The notes under the pieces were generated by a model that saw only the letters and a program-made list of their open reading frames with translations, made no database searches and had not been told where the DNA came from. Below, in pieces: positions 11,441-20,578 of a stretch of DNA of 64,000 nt. The first letter of the stretch is position 1. Each line of letters starts with the position of its first letter. Source of the stretch: Undaria pinnatifida. Taxonomy: Eukaryota; Sar; Phaeophyceae; Laminariales; Alariaceae. The stretch spans positions 10,788,381 through 10,852,380 of the forward strand of contig JABAKD010000011.1 in assembly GCA_012845835.1 (NCBI GenBank), written 5' to 3'. Position numbers and translations under genes: made by a program.

Positions 11441-11959
11441 GTAGCTGCGGGAAGAAAAAATTATCGTAAGGAAGAATATGTCTGGATGGTGGGAAATTTG
11501 TGTACAGCAGTGTACACGATGATGATTTAAGAGTTTAGATCTCCGTCTCGGGGACTCTCGATTTCTCACCAACCACTGTCTTCGCGACTACGACTCCCCG
11601 GCCTTCGCTACGACCTCTCGCACGAGCGCGACGCCGATTCCGTTCGCCGAGTTGAGGGGGGTCACCCCTCCAGGATCTTGCGGATCCTACGGAGGAAAAT
11701 ATGAGGTTTCATTGAATCTTGGCGTTGGTCCCGGCTTGGGATACTTGCTGTTGTGGACATGAGGTTTGGCGAAGGTCGCCGTGAGTTGGGTTTGAACTTG
11801 CGAAGGTCAATCTCGCTGGGTTGTCGTCGCCGACTTTAGATTTCTCCCCTTAGCTCGTCGCTACTCCGACCCCCGCCTGCCTTCGCGGATGGTATTAGGC
11901 CTATTCCCCGTTCATAGCCCTCTTCAGCCCTCTTCGCGGTCTCACCTTCTCCATCCTGG

Positions 11960-12990
11960 TCCACGCCGGGGCGATGGTTCCATGTTTTTGGACAATTCGT
12001 ATCCAGGGCTAAATCCGCCCAAACGACAGAATCTGGGGATGCTGCCGAAATGTCCCCGGGCGTTTAAAACTGACGAAAAAATCAGGATAAGGCGATCTCG
12101 AGGAGATTACGAATCGGTTCCGATCCAGTCTGGGTTGTTTCTTGGCCAAGATATGTAGACAAAGGAATTCTGTCGAAACTCAAGAATCCAGGTCTGCCGC
12201 CGAAACATCCCCGGAATTAAAAACAGCTGAAAAAAAAGGGTAAGGCGATCTTGAGGCCGAGATTCCGACTCCATTTTCCGATCCAGTCGGGGTTGTTTCT
12301 TTGCCGAGTGAAGCAGAAAAAGGGAATTATGCCGAAACGCAAGAATTCGGGGATGCCGCCGAAATATACCTGGGTTTTAAAGCAGCTGGGAAATTCAGGA
12401 AAAGGCGATCTAGAGGCGGAGATTCTGAAGCCGTTTTCCAATCCAGTCTCGGTTGTGATACGTAGAAGAAACGAAATTCTGCCGAAACGCAAAAACCCGG
12501 GGACGCCGCCGAAATGTCCCCGGGATTAAAAAAAGCTGAAAATTCGGGGTGAGGTGATCTCGAGGCGGAGATTCCGAATCCATTTCCCTACCCAGTCCGC
12601 GTTGTTTCTATGCGGAGTTATGCAGAAAAATGACTTCTGCCGAAAAACAAGAATCCGGGCATGTCGACGAATGTCCCCGAAATTTAAGCAGCTGAAAACT
12701 TCAGGGTAAGGCGATCTTGAGTCGGACATTCCGAATGCGTTTTCCGATCCAGTCGGCGTTTGTTCTTAGGCGAGTTAAGTAGAAACAGGGAAGTCTACCG
12801 AAAAACAAGAATCCGGGGACGCCACTGAAAATTTCAGGGATAGGCAGTCTCGAGGCGGAGAGCCCGAATACGTTTTCCGATCCAGTCGGGGTTGCTGTTT
12901 TGCCACGTTATATAGACAAAGGGGAGTCTGCCGAAAAACATGAATCCGGGGATGCCGTCAAAGTATCTCCGGAATTTAAGACAGCTGAAC
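11960..12990 (+). repeat. Satellite, about 155-bp unit, 6-7 copies
   Basis: The ATCCAGTC word recurs at 12123, 12281, 12441, 12590 (CCCAGTC), 12747 and 12880. Each unit has GGCGATCTCGAGGCGGAGAT, TCCGATCCAGTCGGGGTTGT, GCCGAAA.GCAAGAAT and ATGTCCCCGGGATT. Units differ by 10-25%. Confidence 0.85.
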
Positions 12991-13042
12991 CCCCCCCGCA
13001 CCCCCCCCCACTCCCTCTCCCTCTCCCTCCCTCCCTCCCCAA
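12988..13042. repeat. Pyrimidine tract (C/T)
   Basis: About 50 bases almost free of purines (CCCCCCCGCACCCCCCCCCC then CTCCCTCTCCCTC). It directly abuts the satellite end. Confidence 0.8.
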
Positions 13043-13049
13043 GAATAGT

Positions 13050-13800
13050 AAAAGTGCAGTCGGTTGAGTCTGAGAAACATGAAATAACATATTTTGCACG
13101 TAAATGAAACTGATATAAAACCTAGAAAAAGTAAGTCTGACAACAGATACAGATGAAGGAACCTCAACAATCAGGCTGACAAAAGTGTCAGAAGAACGAG
13201 ACTGATAATAATCTGAGAAATGAGCCAAACGAGACGAGTTTGAGAGATGAGACTAACGAAGAAAAAAACGTCAGCAACCAGTCTGCGAACTGATAAGTGA
13301 GACTGAGCCCTGTCATCCCAACCACTTAATATTTGGTCGCGCACTGCACCCGAGTCTCACTTTCTTCTTTCTATCGGATTCTATTAATATATCTGTCTCA
13401 ATACTTTTAAAACCTGGTGCTGCCGTAGTCTTGTAATATACCAGGTACCAGGTATAGCAATTGTATGTCTTCATCGTACTGCAACCCTTGGCATGCGAAA
13501 CACTTATCATACCAGGTACCGTATACATTGTGGGTGTGTATTTGATCCTGCATGGGTGTAAACAGACGTAAAGAAAGAACAAGGGATAAAAACAAATCAT
13601 ATACAGCAGTACCTGGTAGGAAGTTTAGCCCATCCGGAGCACGCCGGCAATGCGGAGCCCTTGTAAGACATACCAGATATATACCGGTATCATACATAGG
13701 AGAAAGGGTTTCAAAGTTCGAATTTCTGAAATTCGATTGCACTTGGTACCAGGTACTCGTACGTTTTTACGAACGGCGGCTTCACAAGTGCAATTTACAC
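13050..13800. other. No gene recognised; clustered TACCAGGTA words
   Basis: Contains TACCAGGTACCAGGTA at 13438, ACCAGGTACC at 13509, TACCTGGTA at about 13609 and TACCAGGTAC at 13746. Frames over it are short. Confidence 0.5.
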
Positions 13801-13811
13801 GCAGGGCATAT

Positions 13812-13872
13812 TATAAAAATTACAATACACTCCAGCTGTGAGATCGAATATTTTGTCGAACCTCATCTTTAT
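13812..13872 (+). repeat. CAGCTGTGAGATCGA element, truncated copy
   Basis: TATAAAAATTACAATACACT then CCAGCTGTGAGATCGAATAT and CTCATCTTTAT, stopping before the rest of the element. Confidence 0.8.
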
Positions 13873-13964
13873 TGATTACATACGTAAGGTTAAAAAGGGT
13901 CAGCAGTAGACTCTTGTCATCCTTGCCGGCGGTTGCGCTGGGATTCGCATCTCGGCTGGTGCGC

Positions 13965-14155
13965 TTTGTGCGCGGGACTTTGTTGCGCGTTTGTTGCGAG
14001 TGATCGTCCGTCGCCGAAAGTGCAAGAGCGGGAGTTGGCGAAATGCGATGCAAATCGACAATGCTGAAACTTGCGCGCAATAACCACGAAGGCAAGCACC
14101 GGGCGGTAGGGGAGACACCGGTGACCACGACTTTTCCTGACAGCCGATGAAGGTA
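13965..14155 (+). repeat. Old, diverged SINE body
   Basis: It follows the SINE body order with many changes: GAAAGTGCAAGAGCGGGAGT, AATCGACAATGCTGAA, GCGCAATAACCACGAAGGCA, GGGGAGACACCGGTGACCAC. No tRNA-like head is visible. Confidence 0.6.
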
Positions 14156-14524
14156 ACCCGCAGAATCTCCGTATATCTCCCGTATGTTATATCTTCCAAA
14201 TGAAATACAGCGGTACATGCTCGTGGAGTACATATGATATGTACAGGGTAGCGTATAGCTAATCGTACCATTAATACGTCGTATTTGAAGATGTATGTAC
14301 CGGTATTTATGATACAAGAAACAGTTTTTTCTACTGCGAGAAGGCCAGAGACGCCAGCCACCCAATTGCAACTGTAACTTTGCCAGTGGATACCGGTACA
14401 TTGTAACTACGTACGGTATACGGGGATGTACAGCAATGCCAATCAAGAGTGCTGCATTGCTACTGCTGTGCTTGCTGTATTTCTGTACAAACTGAAGTTG
14501 GCCATTGCCACATAATTCTTGTTC

Positions 14525-14625
14525 TAAAAATAAAATACACTCCAGCTGTAAGATCGAAGACTAAGATTTCGTCTAAGCTCATATTTGCAAGCTGTGTGTG
14601 ATACTCCGATCGCGCGTACAACTGC
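14525..14625 (+). repeat. CAGCTGTGAGATCGA element, 5' part
   Basis: AAATAAAATACACTCCAGCT, GATTTCGTCTAAGCTCAT, GCAAGCTGTGTGTGATACTC and CGATCGCGCGTA. It faces the next, inverted copy. Confidence 0.85.
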
Positions 14626-14729
14626 TGTGTGTGTCTACGGGTTATGTACCAGTATCATACCTGGTACAGCACTGCTGCGATACCAAGTACTCTGTAATTT
14701 ACATGCACACATATACTACAGCAGTACTT

Positions 14730-14910
14730 TTGACCCTGATAGCTACATTACTGTAGTTGCAAGGGGAGTCGCCGACCTATATCCTTGATGGGCACACACA
14801 ACCCGTAATACGCGCGATCGGAGTATCACACATAGCTTGCAAAGATGAGTTTCGACAAAATATTCGATCTCACAGCTGGAGTATATTTTATTTTTATAAT
14901 TTAAAACAAA
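14730..14910 (-). repeat. CAGCTGTGAGATCGA element, near full-length
   Basis: Reverse-strand copy from the GACCCTGATAGCTAC end to the TATTTTATTTTTATAATTTA end. It contains GGGGAGTCGCCGACCTATAT and CGCGATCGGAGTATCACACA. Confidence 0.85.
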
Positions 14911-14917
14911 AAAAAAA

Positions 14918-15045
14918 TCCTTGATGAGGACACACAACCCGTAATACGCGCGATCGGAGTATCACACACAGCTTGCAAAGATGAGTTTCGACAAAATATT
15001 CGACCTCACAGCTGGAGTGTATTTTTATTTTTATAATATACTACA
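14918..15045 (-). repeat. CAGCTGTGAGATCGA element, partial
   Basis: ATCCTTGATGAGGACACACA through CGACCTCACAGCTGGAGTGT and TTTTTATAATATAC, in tandem with the previous copy. Confidence 0.85.
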
Positions 15046-15077
15046 GTAGGTATAGCTGGTACTACTGTTACTGCCGC

Positions 15078-15087
15078 TGTTGTTGTT

Positions 15088-15158
<71 letters not shown>
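15078..15158 (+). repeat. (GTT)n microsatellite, about 26 units
   Basis: An almost pure GTT run joined to the TTTTTT and hairpin end of the next feature. Read on the minus strand, it is an A-tail followed by (AAC)n. Confidence 0.97.
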
Positions 15159-15290
15159 AGTTTTTTCATCCTCCGGCGGATGGGGAAAAATAAAGCTTTA
15201 GCTCACCACACTTCAACGTATTTTCATACGCGTCGTGTGTCGATTTAACTCAGTTGCTTTCGCAGCCCAACGCTATCTGGGTGTACCTGG
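15159..15290 (-). repeat. Hairpin retroposed family, copy 2
   Basis: TTTTTTCATCCTCCGGCGGA, GGGGAAAAATAAAGCTTTAG, CGTATTTTCATACGCGTCGT, CGATTTAACTCAGTTGCTTT and GCAGCCCAACGCTA. This is the reverse of copy 1. Confidence 0.9.
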
Positions 15291-15736
15291 TACTGCTGTG
15301 CACGATTCATACGAACCCGATGGTAGCATCCGAGTATTTGAAGAGACACATCCATACAGAGACTACTGCATAAAATCCTGCCAAAAAATAAGCATACCTG
15401 GTACATACCAGGTAATACACAGCAGTACGTCGAGTCTCACTTACCTGCATTGGCGCATTGATGTTAAAAAATGCCTTATTTAGTAGGCTACGCATTTGTG
15501 TCCATGGCGCTCCGAATTCTCTGCACTGAAAATCAAGCTCCTCTCCACGTTTTGATAACATTTCTCAAATTGAGGTGGACCTTTGGTTCGCTTCTTCCAC
15601 CATCGTGACCGCCGGCCTCGACAGTACCGGGGAGGGCCGCGTCATGCCCAGTTGGTCGAAGGCTAAGATTGACACCATATGATTTCGGCCAATCCAAAAA
15701 TGTTTCGGCGTTTCGACATAGTCTATATAAACAAGA

Positions 15737-15803
15737 GTTGTATACAGAGTTTCGACAACATATTCGATCTCACAGCTGGAGTGTATTTTAATTTTTATAA
15801 TAT
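15737..15803 (-). repeat. CAGCTGTGAGATCGA element, terminal fragment
   Basis: GAGTTTCGACAACATATTCG then ATCTCACAGCTGGAGTGTAT and TTTTATAATAT. Confidence 0.8.
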
Positions 15804-15975
15804 GTATAAACATAAAGGCGTTTTTCGAGAGTGTACGAATAAAGCACAGGTGTGTGTTCCAACTGCCTCAATAATGGGCTGGAGCTGCTGCTGCTCAATT
15901 AGTCCCTGGGTGACGAATGGTTGGTCGAGTTTATGATGGAAACTCGCACGCGTGTCTGCCATATATTTATATATG

Positions 15976-16280
15976 TTTTATTTATTTTTTCTCACACTTC
16001 TACTTTCCAGCTTCTGGACAAGCCGTGGCCACAGGTGTCGTTCCTTCCCCCCCGGTTGTTGCCTTCAATTTTCAGTGCGCATAGGGTTCAGCAATCCCAC
16101 TGCTCGTCGATTTGTCATCGAGTGTTGTGAACTACCGCTCTCGCGCTTTCCGAAAGACAATTTGCGCACAATAACAAGTCCCTACGAATATATACGAGAA
16201 TGCACTGGGGGACTCGAGCTCACGAAACTGGTGACCTACACCAGGCTCGAGGATAACCTGATACGCCACCGGGGCGACCG
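15976..16280 (-). repeat. tRNA-derived SINE, full-length copy
   Basis: Reverse orientation. The head (16280-16200) has TGGCGTATCAGG (A box) and a changed B box. The body contains GCGAGAGCGGTAGTTCACAA-like sequence, CCTATGCGCACTG and CACCTGTGGCCACGGCTTGT. It ends CTGGAAAGTAGAAGTGTGAG followed by an A-rich tail. Confidence 0.85.
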
Positions 16281-16289
16281 ACTATCTGC

Positions 16290-17000
16290 CATATTGGCTA
16301 ACCAGGTATACCATAGCTTTATTAATAGCTCTATGTATAACGAGATACATTTGCTCTACTCGACGAGCCGTTCCAAGAGTGGTTTTCAGCACGTACTTGT
16401 GTCGATCCGAAAACCGAAAATGGAGGTTTCAGCACCTTCGCAGGCGTATTTGACCCGCGGAACGGGAAAATCGTGCCCGCTCTTCTCGTAAATATCCGAC
16501 TAGCTTTTTTTCGAGACGCATCCAACGACGTTTGCCGTTTGTTCAGGACATCAGTTTGAAGTTTTCAACAAAAAAAAATACGAAGACAGTTCCGAATGTA
16601 TGTTGCAGTTTCATCCGAAAAAATGGCCTATTATTCGGACATAGAGCGTCCGAAACTGATTTTGAGGACACGACGGTGTATCGAGCAAAATCAAACTCTT
16701 CTCCTGAAAAGCGGCAAACGTCGTTGGAAGCGCCTCGCAAAAAGGCTGGTCGGACTTTGAGAAGAGCGGGCCCGGTTCTCCCTCTCCTCGTGTCAAAAAC
16801 GCTTGCGAAGGTGCTGAAACTTGCTTTGTCGGTTTGCAGAATAGTTGTATTATAAGAGATGGCTTAATATCACAGCATTAGCGGTATGGACCGCAACATT
16901 GCATTTTCGGATCGAGAATACATTACCACAATAACAATAACAACGCTTCTACACTGTACAGCGGTTAGCTGTAGCATAAGTGTGGACGTCGCATATTATT
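16290..17000. other. No feature recognised
   Basis: Short frames only. A pair of similar phrases (GCGGAACGGGAAAATCGTGC at 16456 and GAGCGGGCCCGGTTCTCC near 16765, each near TTCAGCACCTTCG/GGTGCTGAAAC) suggests a weak local duplication. Confidence 0.4.
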
Positions 17001-17004
17001 TACT

Positions 17005-17192
17005 TTGGCGTCCCGGTGTCAGCCGTCAGCCCTGTTACGTACGTATTACGTCGGTGCCAAGTATAAATTTAGGGCTATTAATAATACCATGACCAAACAA
17101 CAATTCGCTTCGACCGACCCTTCCGTTGTCCGATTGTCTTCGAATCGCGCCGACTCACGGTTGCGCGTCAGCGCAGAGCCTTGTACATAATA
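17005..17192 (+). repeat. Dispersed repeat shared (inverted) with 61.44-61.61 kb
   Basis: GTCAGCCGTCAGCCCTGTTA, TTTAGGGCTA, ATTCGCTTCGACCGACCCTT and GCGCGTCAGCGCAGA.CCTTG occur in the same order on the minus strand at 61610-61440. Confidence 0.75.
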
Positions 17193-17194
17193 GG

Positions 17195-18230
17195 GCAATA
17201 TAAAAAAAAGGGTATACCCGGTCACTTTGCTATCGAAAACGGGTACACTCTAAAACCAAGTCAAAAACGCACCCCACGGGCCATGCGATTGGTCAACACA
17301 AAATCGTACCTGATTTTGATGGATGATGTCCCGGTTATACCAGAAAATGACCATTATGCTTGGCTTTCACCCGTTTTTGGTTATCTACGTAAGCCAATCA
17401 GACGCCTTCATTCATTTATGTTTCCAACTAATCAGAGGTCAAAGATTTATCTCCTCTATAAGAACGCCACCACTATAGCTGGGATGGAACGCCATCGTCG
17501 TGAAATATAGGCCACGAGCCTCACAGCACCTTCCACAGCCTTCCACATTACACACCACGTCACCCCTGTTGCACAAGTATGTATATAGCTCTTTTATTTT
17601 CTCCTCCGACGGGCGAGCACCATGGCCACTGGCCACACAGACTGCACAGAACAGCTCGTCTGGCTTATCATACCCTTTGTGTAGGCTCTCTGTTTGGCAG
17701 CACGAAGGCACTTCGTTTGGCTGCCGCGGGGTCGTACCTGGCAACCGGTGGCCATGGGCACAGGGCCTCCTGGGCGACAAAATGATTACTCGAGCTCCGG
17801 GGCGGCCGTGCCACCGGAGCCGAAGCCGAAGCAGGACCGATCATACCATTTCGTACAAATACTACTATGATCATGCTCTGCTTGCTTTCGAAGTCATGGA
17901 ACAAACACGGCATTACATGCTTGACGAGTGCAATGATACGTGGTGCGTATCGTATCGTATTAATAGTACGAATGAATGAATGTCGTCACAACAACGGATA
18001 CTGCATGCATTCCAATACCAAATACTAACTATACCTTGTACACAAGCAGTAGTTCACGCATACCATGTACCAGTACACCTCACACACGTATAGCGTCAGC
18101 AGGCTCTACAAAACGAGACGTTCATCGATGGGCCGTCGCGTGGCTCGTAGGGAGCGTTTTTGACTTGGTTTTCAGAGTGTACCCGTTTTTTGAGAAAAAC
18201 CCGACAGGGTATACCCGTGTTTGGTTATTG
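17195..18230. mobile_element. Non-autonomous element with ~95-bp terminal inverted repeats
   Basis: The left end TAGGGCAATATAAAAAAAAG then GGTATACCCGGTC, AAAACGGGTACACTCT and AAAACCAAGTCAAAAACGC is mirrored at the right end (18225-18130, reverse). TA lies outside GGGCAATA on both sides. The inside holds only a 113-codon frame (17780-17439, minus) with a few Cys and no transposase motif. It resembles a MITE or a deleted DNA transposon; the superfamily is undecided. Confidence 0.72.
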
Positions 18231-18365
18231 CCCTACATTATATCCACGTGTGTGTTTATCTTCACATTAAATCGGTTCTTTCTACCCAACGCCATCACCA
18301 TTAGAGAACACCTGTTGTTCATCCCGATTGTTTAACCTAGAGAGAGGCAAATTCTGTGGTCAAGA

Positions 18366-18555
18366 GTATTTTTTTCTTTTTTTCATCCCATTTACTATCC
18401 TCGCACTACTCTCGCTTTCCCTCCCAGTAGTAACTCAGATCTGGGGTCACGTAGCGGGCCCTCCTCCCCCCTCCCCGCTACGGTACGTGCCTTCACCTTT
18501 TATCGCGAGAAGAATTCAACATTTTTTTCCCTTGTCGACTCGCGTCGACAGGGTA
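18366..18555 (+). repeat. Dispersed repeat, copy shared with 49.36-49.55 kb
   Basis: CGCACTACTCTCG, GTAGCGGGCCCTCCTCCCCC, CCGCTACGGTACGTGCC, TTTATCGCGAGAAGAATTCA and GTCGACTCGCGTCGACA are repeated in order near 49.4 kb. Confidence 0.8.
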
Positions 18556-18665
18556 CAAGGTATGTCTTAACTTTCTTCGACCTTGTTGGAACGGTTGGAA
18601 TGGAACGAGGGTTGTGCGCATTAATTCGTTCGTTCCGTTCCAACGTTCCAACCTGTTTGTGTCTG

Positions 18666-19166
18666 CTATGAACTGGTGAATTCTGGACAACCAACCCAAA
18701 CAGGTAATAGCTCAACTGACCTTCGCGGCGGGACCGTGCAGCACGACTCTAGTGCAGGGGTACCTTCACGTGGGCAGCGATCGCTCCAGACACAAGAGAA
18801 CAGCTTCATACGCAAATATATCGCAAGGCAAGCCTCACAGAAGACGGTGCAATCCATCCAAGCGGCACCATCGGGACAGATATAGTAGTTGTGATATTGC
18901 CCTCGTGGCTCGACGAAGGCTACTGAAATTTCTACGAACATGGGTGCCATACTTTTTCCAAAACAATATATCGCCAGTGCCTCGTTCGCAACCCAGTATT
19001 TTGCCTCGTGAGCCTGCTGGTCAGGCCATGGCGGTATCGCGTGGCTCCTGCCGCGGGCGAGCCCTACGGCGTCCACATGCGCTCCACCCCGTGAGTCACA
19101 AGCCACCCCATGTACACCCATACCCTCGCGGGTCTCCAGTGTATGAAGCAACACTTCCAGGACCAA
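18666..19166 (-). CDS. Hypothetical Cys-rich ORF, 166 codons
   Basis: The minus-strand frame has about eleven Cys residues, with clusters such as YYICPDGAAW, VFCEACLAIY and CVWSDRCP. The N-terminal half (GVHGVACDSRGGAHVDAVGL) is Gly/Ala-rich. The spacing suggests metal binding, but no known zinc-finger pattern fits. It lies just right of a repeat shared with 49.4 kb. A long frame on the opposite strand over the same bases makes composition-driven openness possible. Confidence 0.27.
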   Translation of the reverse strand: MVLEVLLHTLETREGMGVHGVACDSRGGAHVDAVGLARGRSHAIPPWPDQQAHEAKYWVANEALAIYCFGKSMAPMFVEISVAFVEPRGQYHNYYICPDGAAWMDCTVFCEACLAIYLRMKLFSCVWSDRCPREGTPALESCCTVPPRRSVELLPVWVGCPEFTSS

Positions 19167-19167
19167 T

Positions 19168-19750
19168 CAGTTGCCGTACATCTCGTTCCACGTGGGCCGT
19201 TCGTGTTCGCTGCACAAGATTAACTACTCTGGGACATATTCTTCCGCCTTGTATTCTTCCTCTTACAAAATTTACGGTCAGGGTGGGAACGTTATCAATC
19301 TATTCGATTTGATAACCAATCAACTGCGAGCAAAATTTCCTTGTCGTTCCTGCTTCCAGGCGTTCTAATGTTCCAATGCCTTTTGAGGGGAGTTGAGACA
19401 TCGCCGCACAGACTGCTGTGAAACAGAGAAACCACAAACAACTTGTAGTCACAAATGTACAGAGGGCAGCAAATGAAATGTCAGCATACCTGGTACGAAT
19501 AACAGCAAGAACAACTCCAATAAGAAACTACAGCAGTAGTAGATTAAAAGAAAAACGGGGTACTTGTACAGCAAATACAGAGTGTTGCTTTCTACACGTC
19601 GTATTAGTAGATATAGCCAACAGCAGTAGTACAGCGGCTGCTGCTGCACTGCTGTAAGTATTACTACGACGAGCGCTGCCACTGGTGCTCTCTCTGTGCT
19701 GCTGCTGTACTACGACTATTTACAGCGCTGCCGCTGCTGCCGCTGCCCTG
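19168..19750. other. No gene recognised; CTG/CAG-rich tract at 19.62-19.76 kb
   Basis: Interrupted CAGCAGTAG and CTGCTGCTG runs produce frames with poly-Ala or poly-Cys only. Confidence 0.5.
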
Positions 19751-19757
19751 TGCTGCT

Positions 19758-19931
19758 GCTGCCCGTATCATACGCCAAGTGCCAGGGTGTAAACGTGTGA
19801 ACGACGGTTGGTCGAGCTGCCCGTATCATACGTCAAGTGCCAGGGTGTAAACGTGTGAACGACGGTTGGTCGAGCTGCCCGTATCATACGCCAAGTGCCA
19901 GGGTGTAAACGTGTGAATGACGGTTGGTCGA
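19758..19931 (+). repeat. 58-bp tandem triplication
   Basis: Three nearly identical units starting at 19758, 19816 and 19874 (GCTGCCCGTATCATACGCCA...GACGGTTGGTCGA). Only one or two bases differ between units, so the event is recent. Confidence 0.95.
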
Positions 19932-20317
19932 GCGTAATGTCTGCTGCTGACCGCTTGAGTTGTTGCTGTACGTTGTATTATGCGCATGAATACGTACGTA
20001 TTGTTGACGATGCAGTTACTGTTGTACTCACACCGCTACTAATGAGCCCACACCCCACCATTAACAGAGTGTTGATGGGCAATAGGCAGATAGACAGTAG
20101 GGTCTGCTGTCGCTTTCACAGCCTCGGCTTTTTAGATTGATTTACCTGTCATACTTCTCTCGATCTCTACGTGCTATTAAAAGGGCATACGCCGGAGTCG
20201 GCGTCGGGCACCAGCCCACCGCCGTGGCGAACCCTGTTCGCAACATTTTTGAGGGTACTGGATGGCGTACAGCACGCCATACCCGTACAGCAGTAGCATT
20301 ACGTGTTATATTATTCA

Positions 20318-20490
20318 TTATAAAAATTAAAATAAACTCCAGCTGTGAGATCGAAGATTTTATCGAAACTCATCTTTGCAAGCTGTGTGTGATACTCCGA
20401 TCGCGCGTATTACGAGTTGTGTGTCCTCATCAAGGATATAGGTCGGCGACTCCCCTTGCAACTACAGTGTAGCTATCAGGGTCAACATGG
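20318..20490 (+). repeat. CAGCTGTGAGATCGA element, near full-length
   Basis: TATAAAAATTAAAATAAACT, CCAGCTGTGAGATCGAAGAT, GTGTGTGATACTCCGATCGC, ATATAGGTCGGCGACTCCCC and GTAGCTATCAGGGTCAACA. Confidence 0.9.
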
Positions 20491-20578
20491 TGATGTTAGG
20501 CAGTCTGTGCGCGGAAACAATAAAACCCGTTTCTGAGGGGGACAAAATCTGACAGCTGTGCAAGGAAATGCATCAGTT

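Noticed and set aside
13820-14446. 208-codon minus frame
   Set aside because: Crosses a CAGCTGTGAGATCGA fragment and an old SINE body; composition is patchy and no domain is seen.
15952-16491. 179-codon plus frame and the similar 108- and 101-codon frames at 43.0 and 30.7 kb
   Set aside because: They all run through reversed SINE copies, share only the SINE-derived segment and diverge at its borders.
17439-17780. EsV-1-7-like or zinc-finger gene (CNVEGCGRCC, LFCAVCVASG)
   Set aside because: Cys/His spacing does not fit a known motif and the frame lies inside an inverted-end element; left unassigned.
19758-19931. CRISPR-like array (three identical repeats)
   Set aside because: Units are contiguous with no spacers and the genome is eukaryotic; it is an ordinary tandem triplication.
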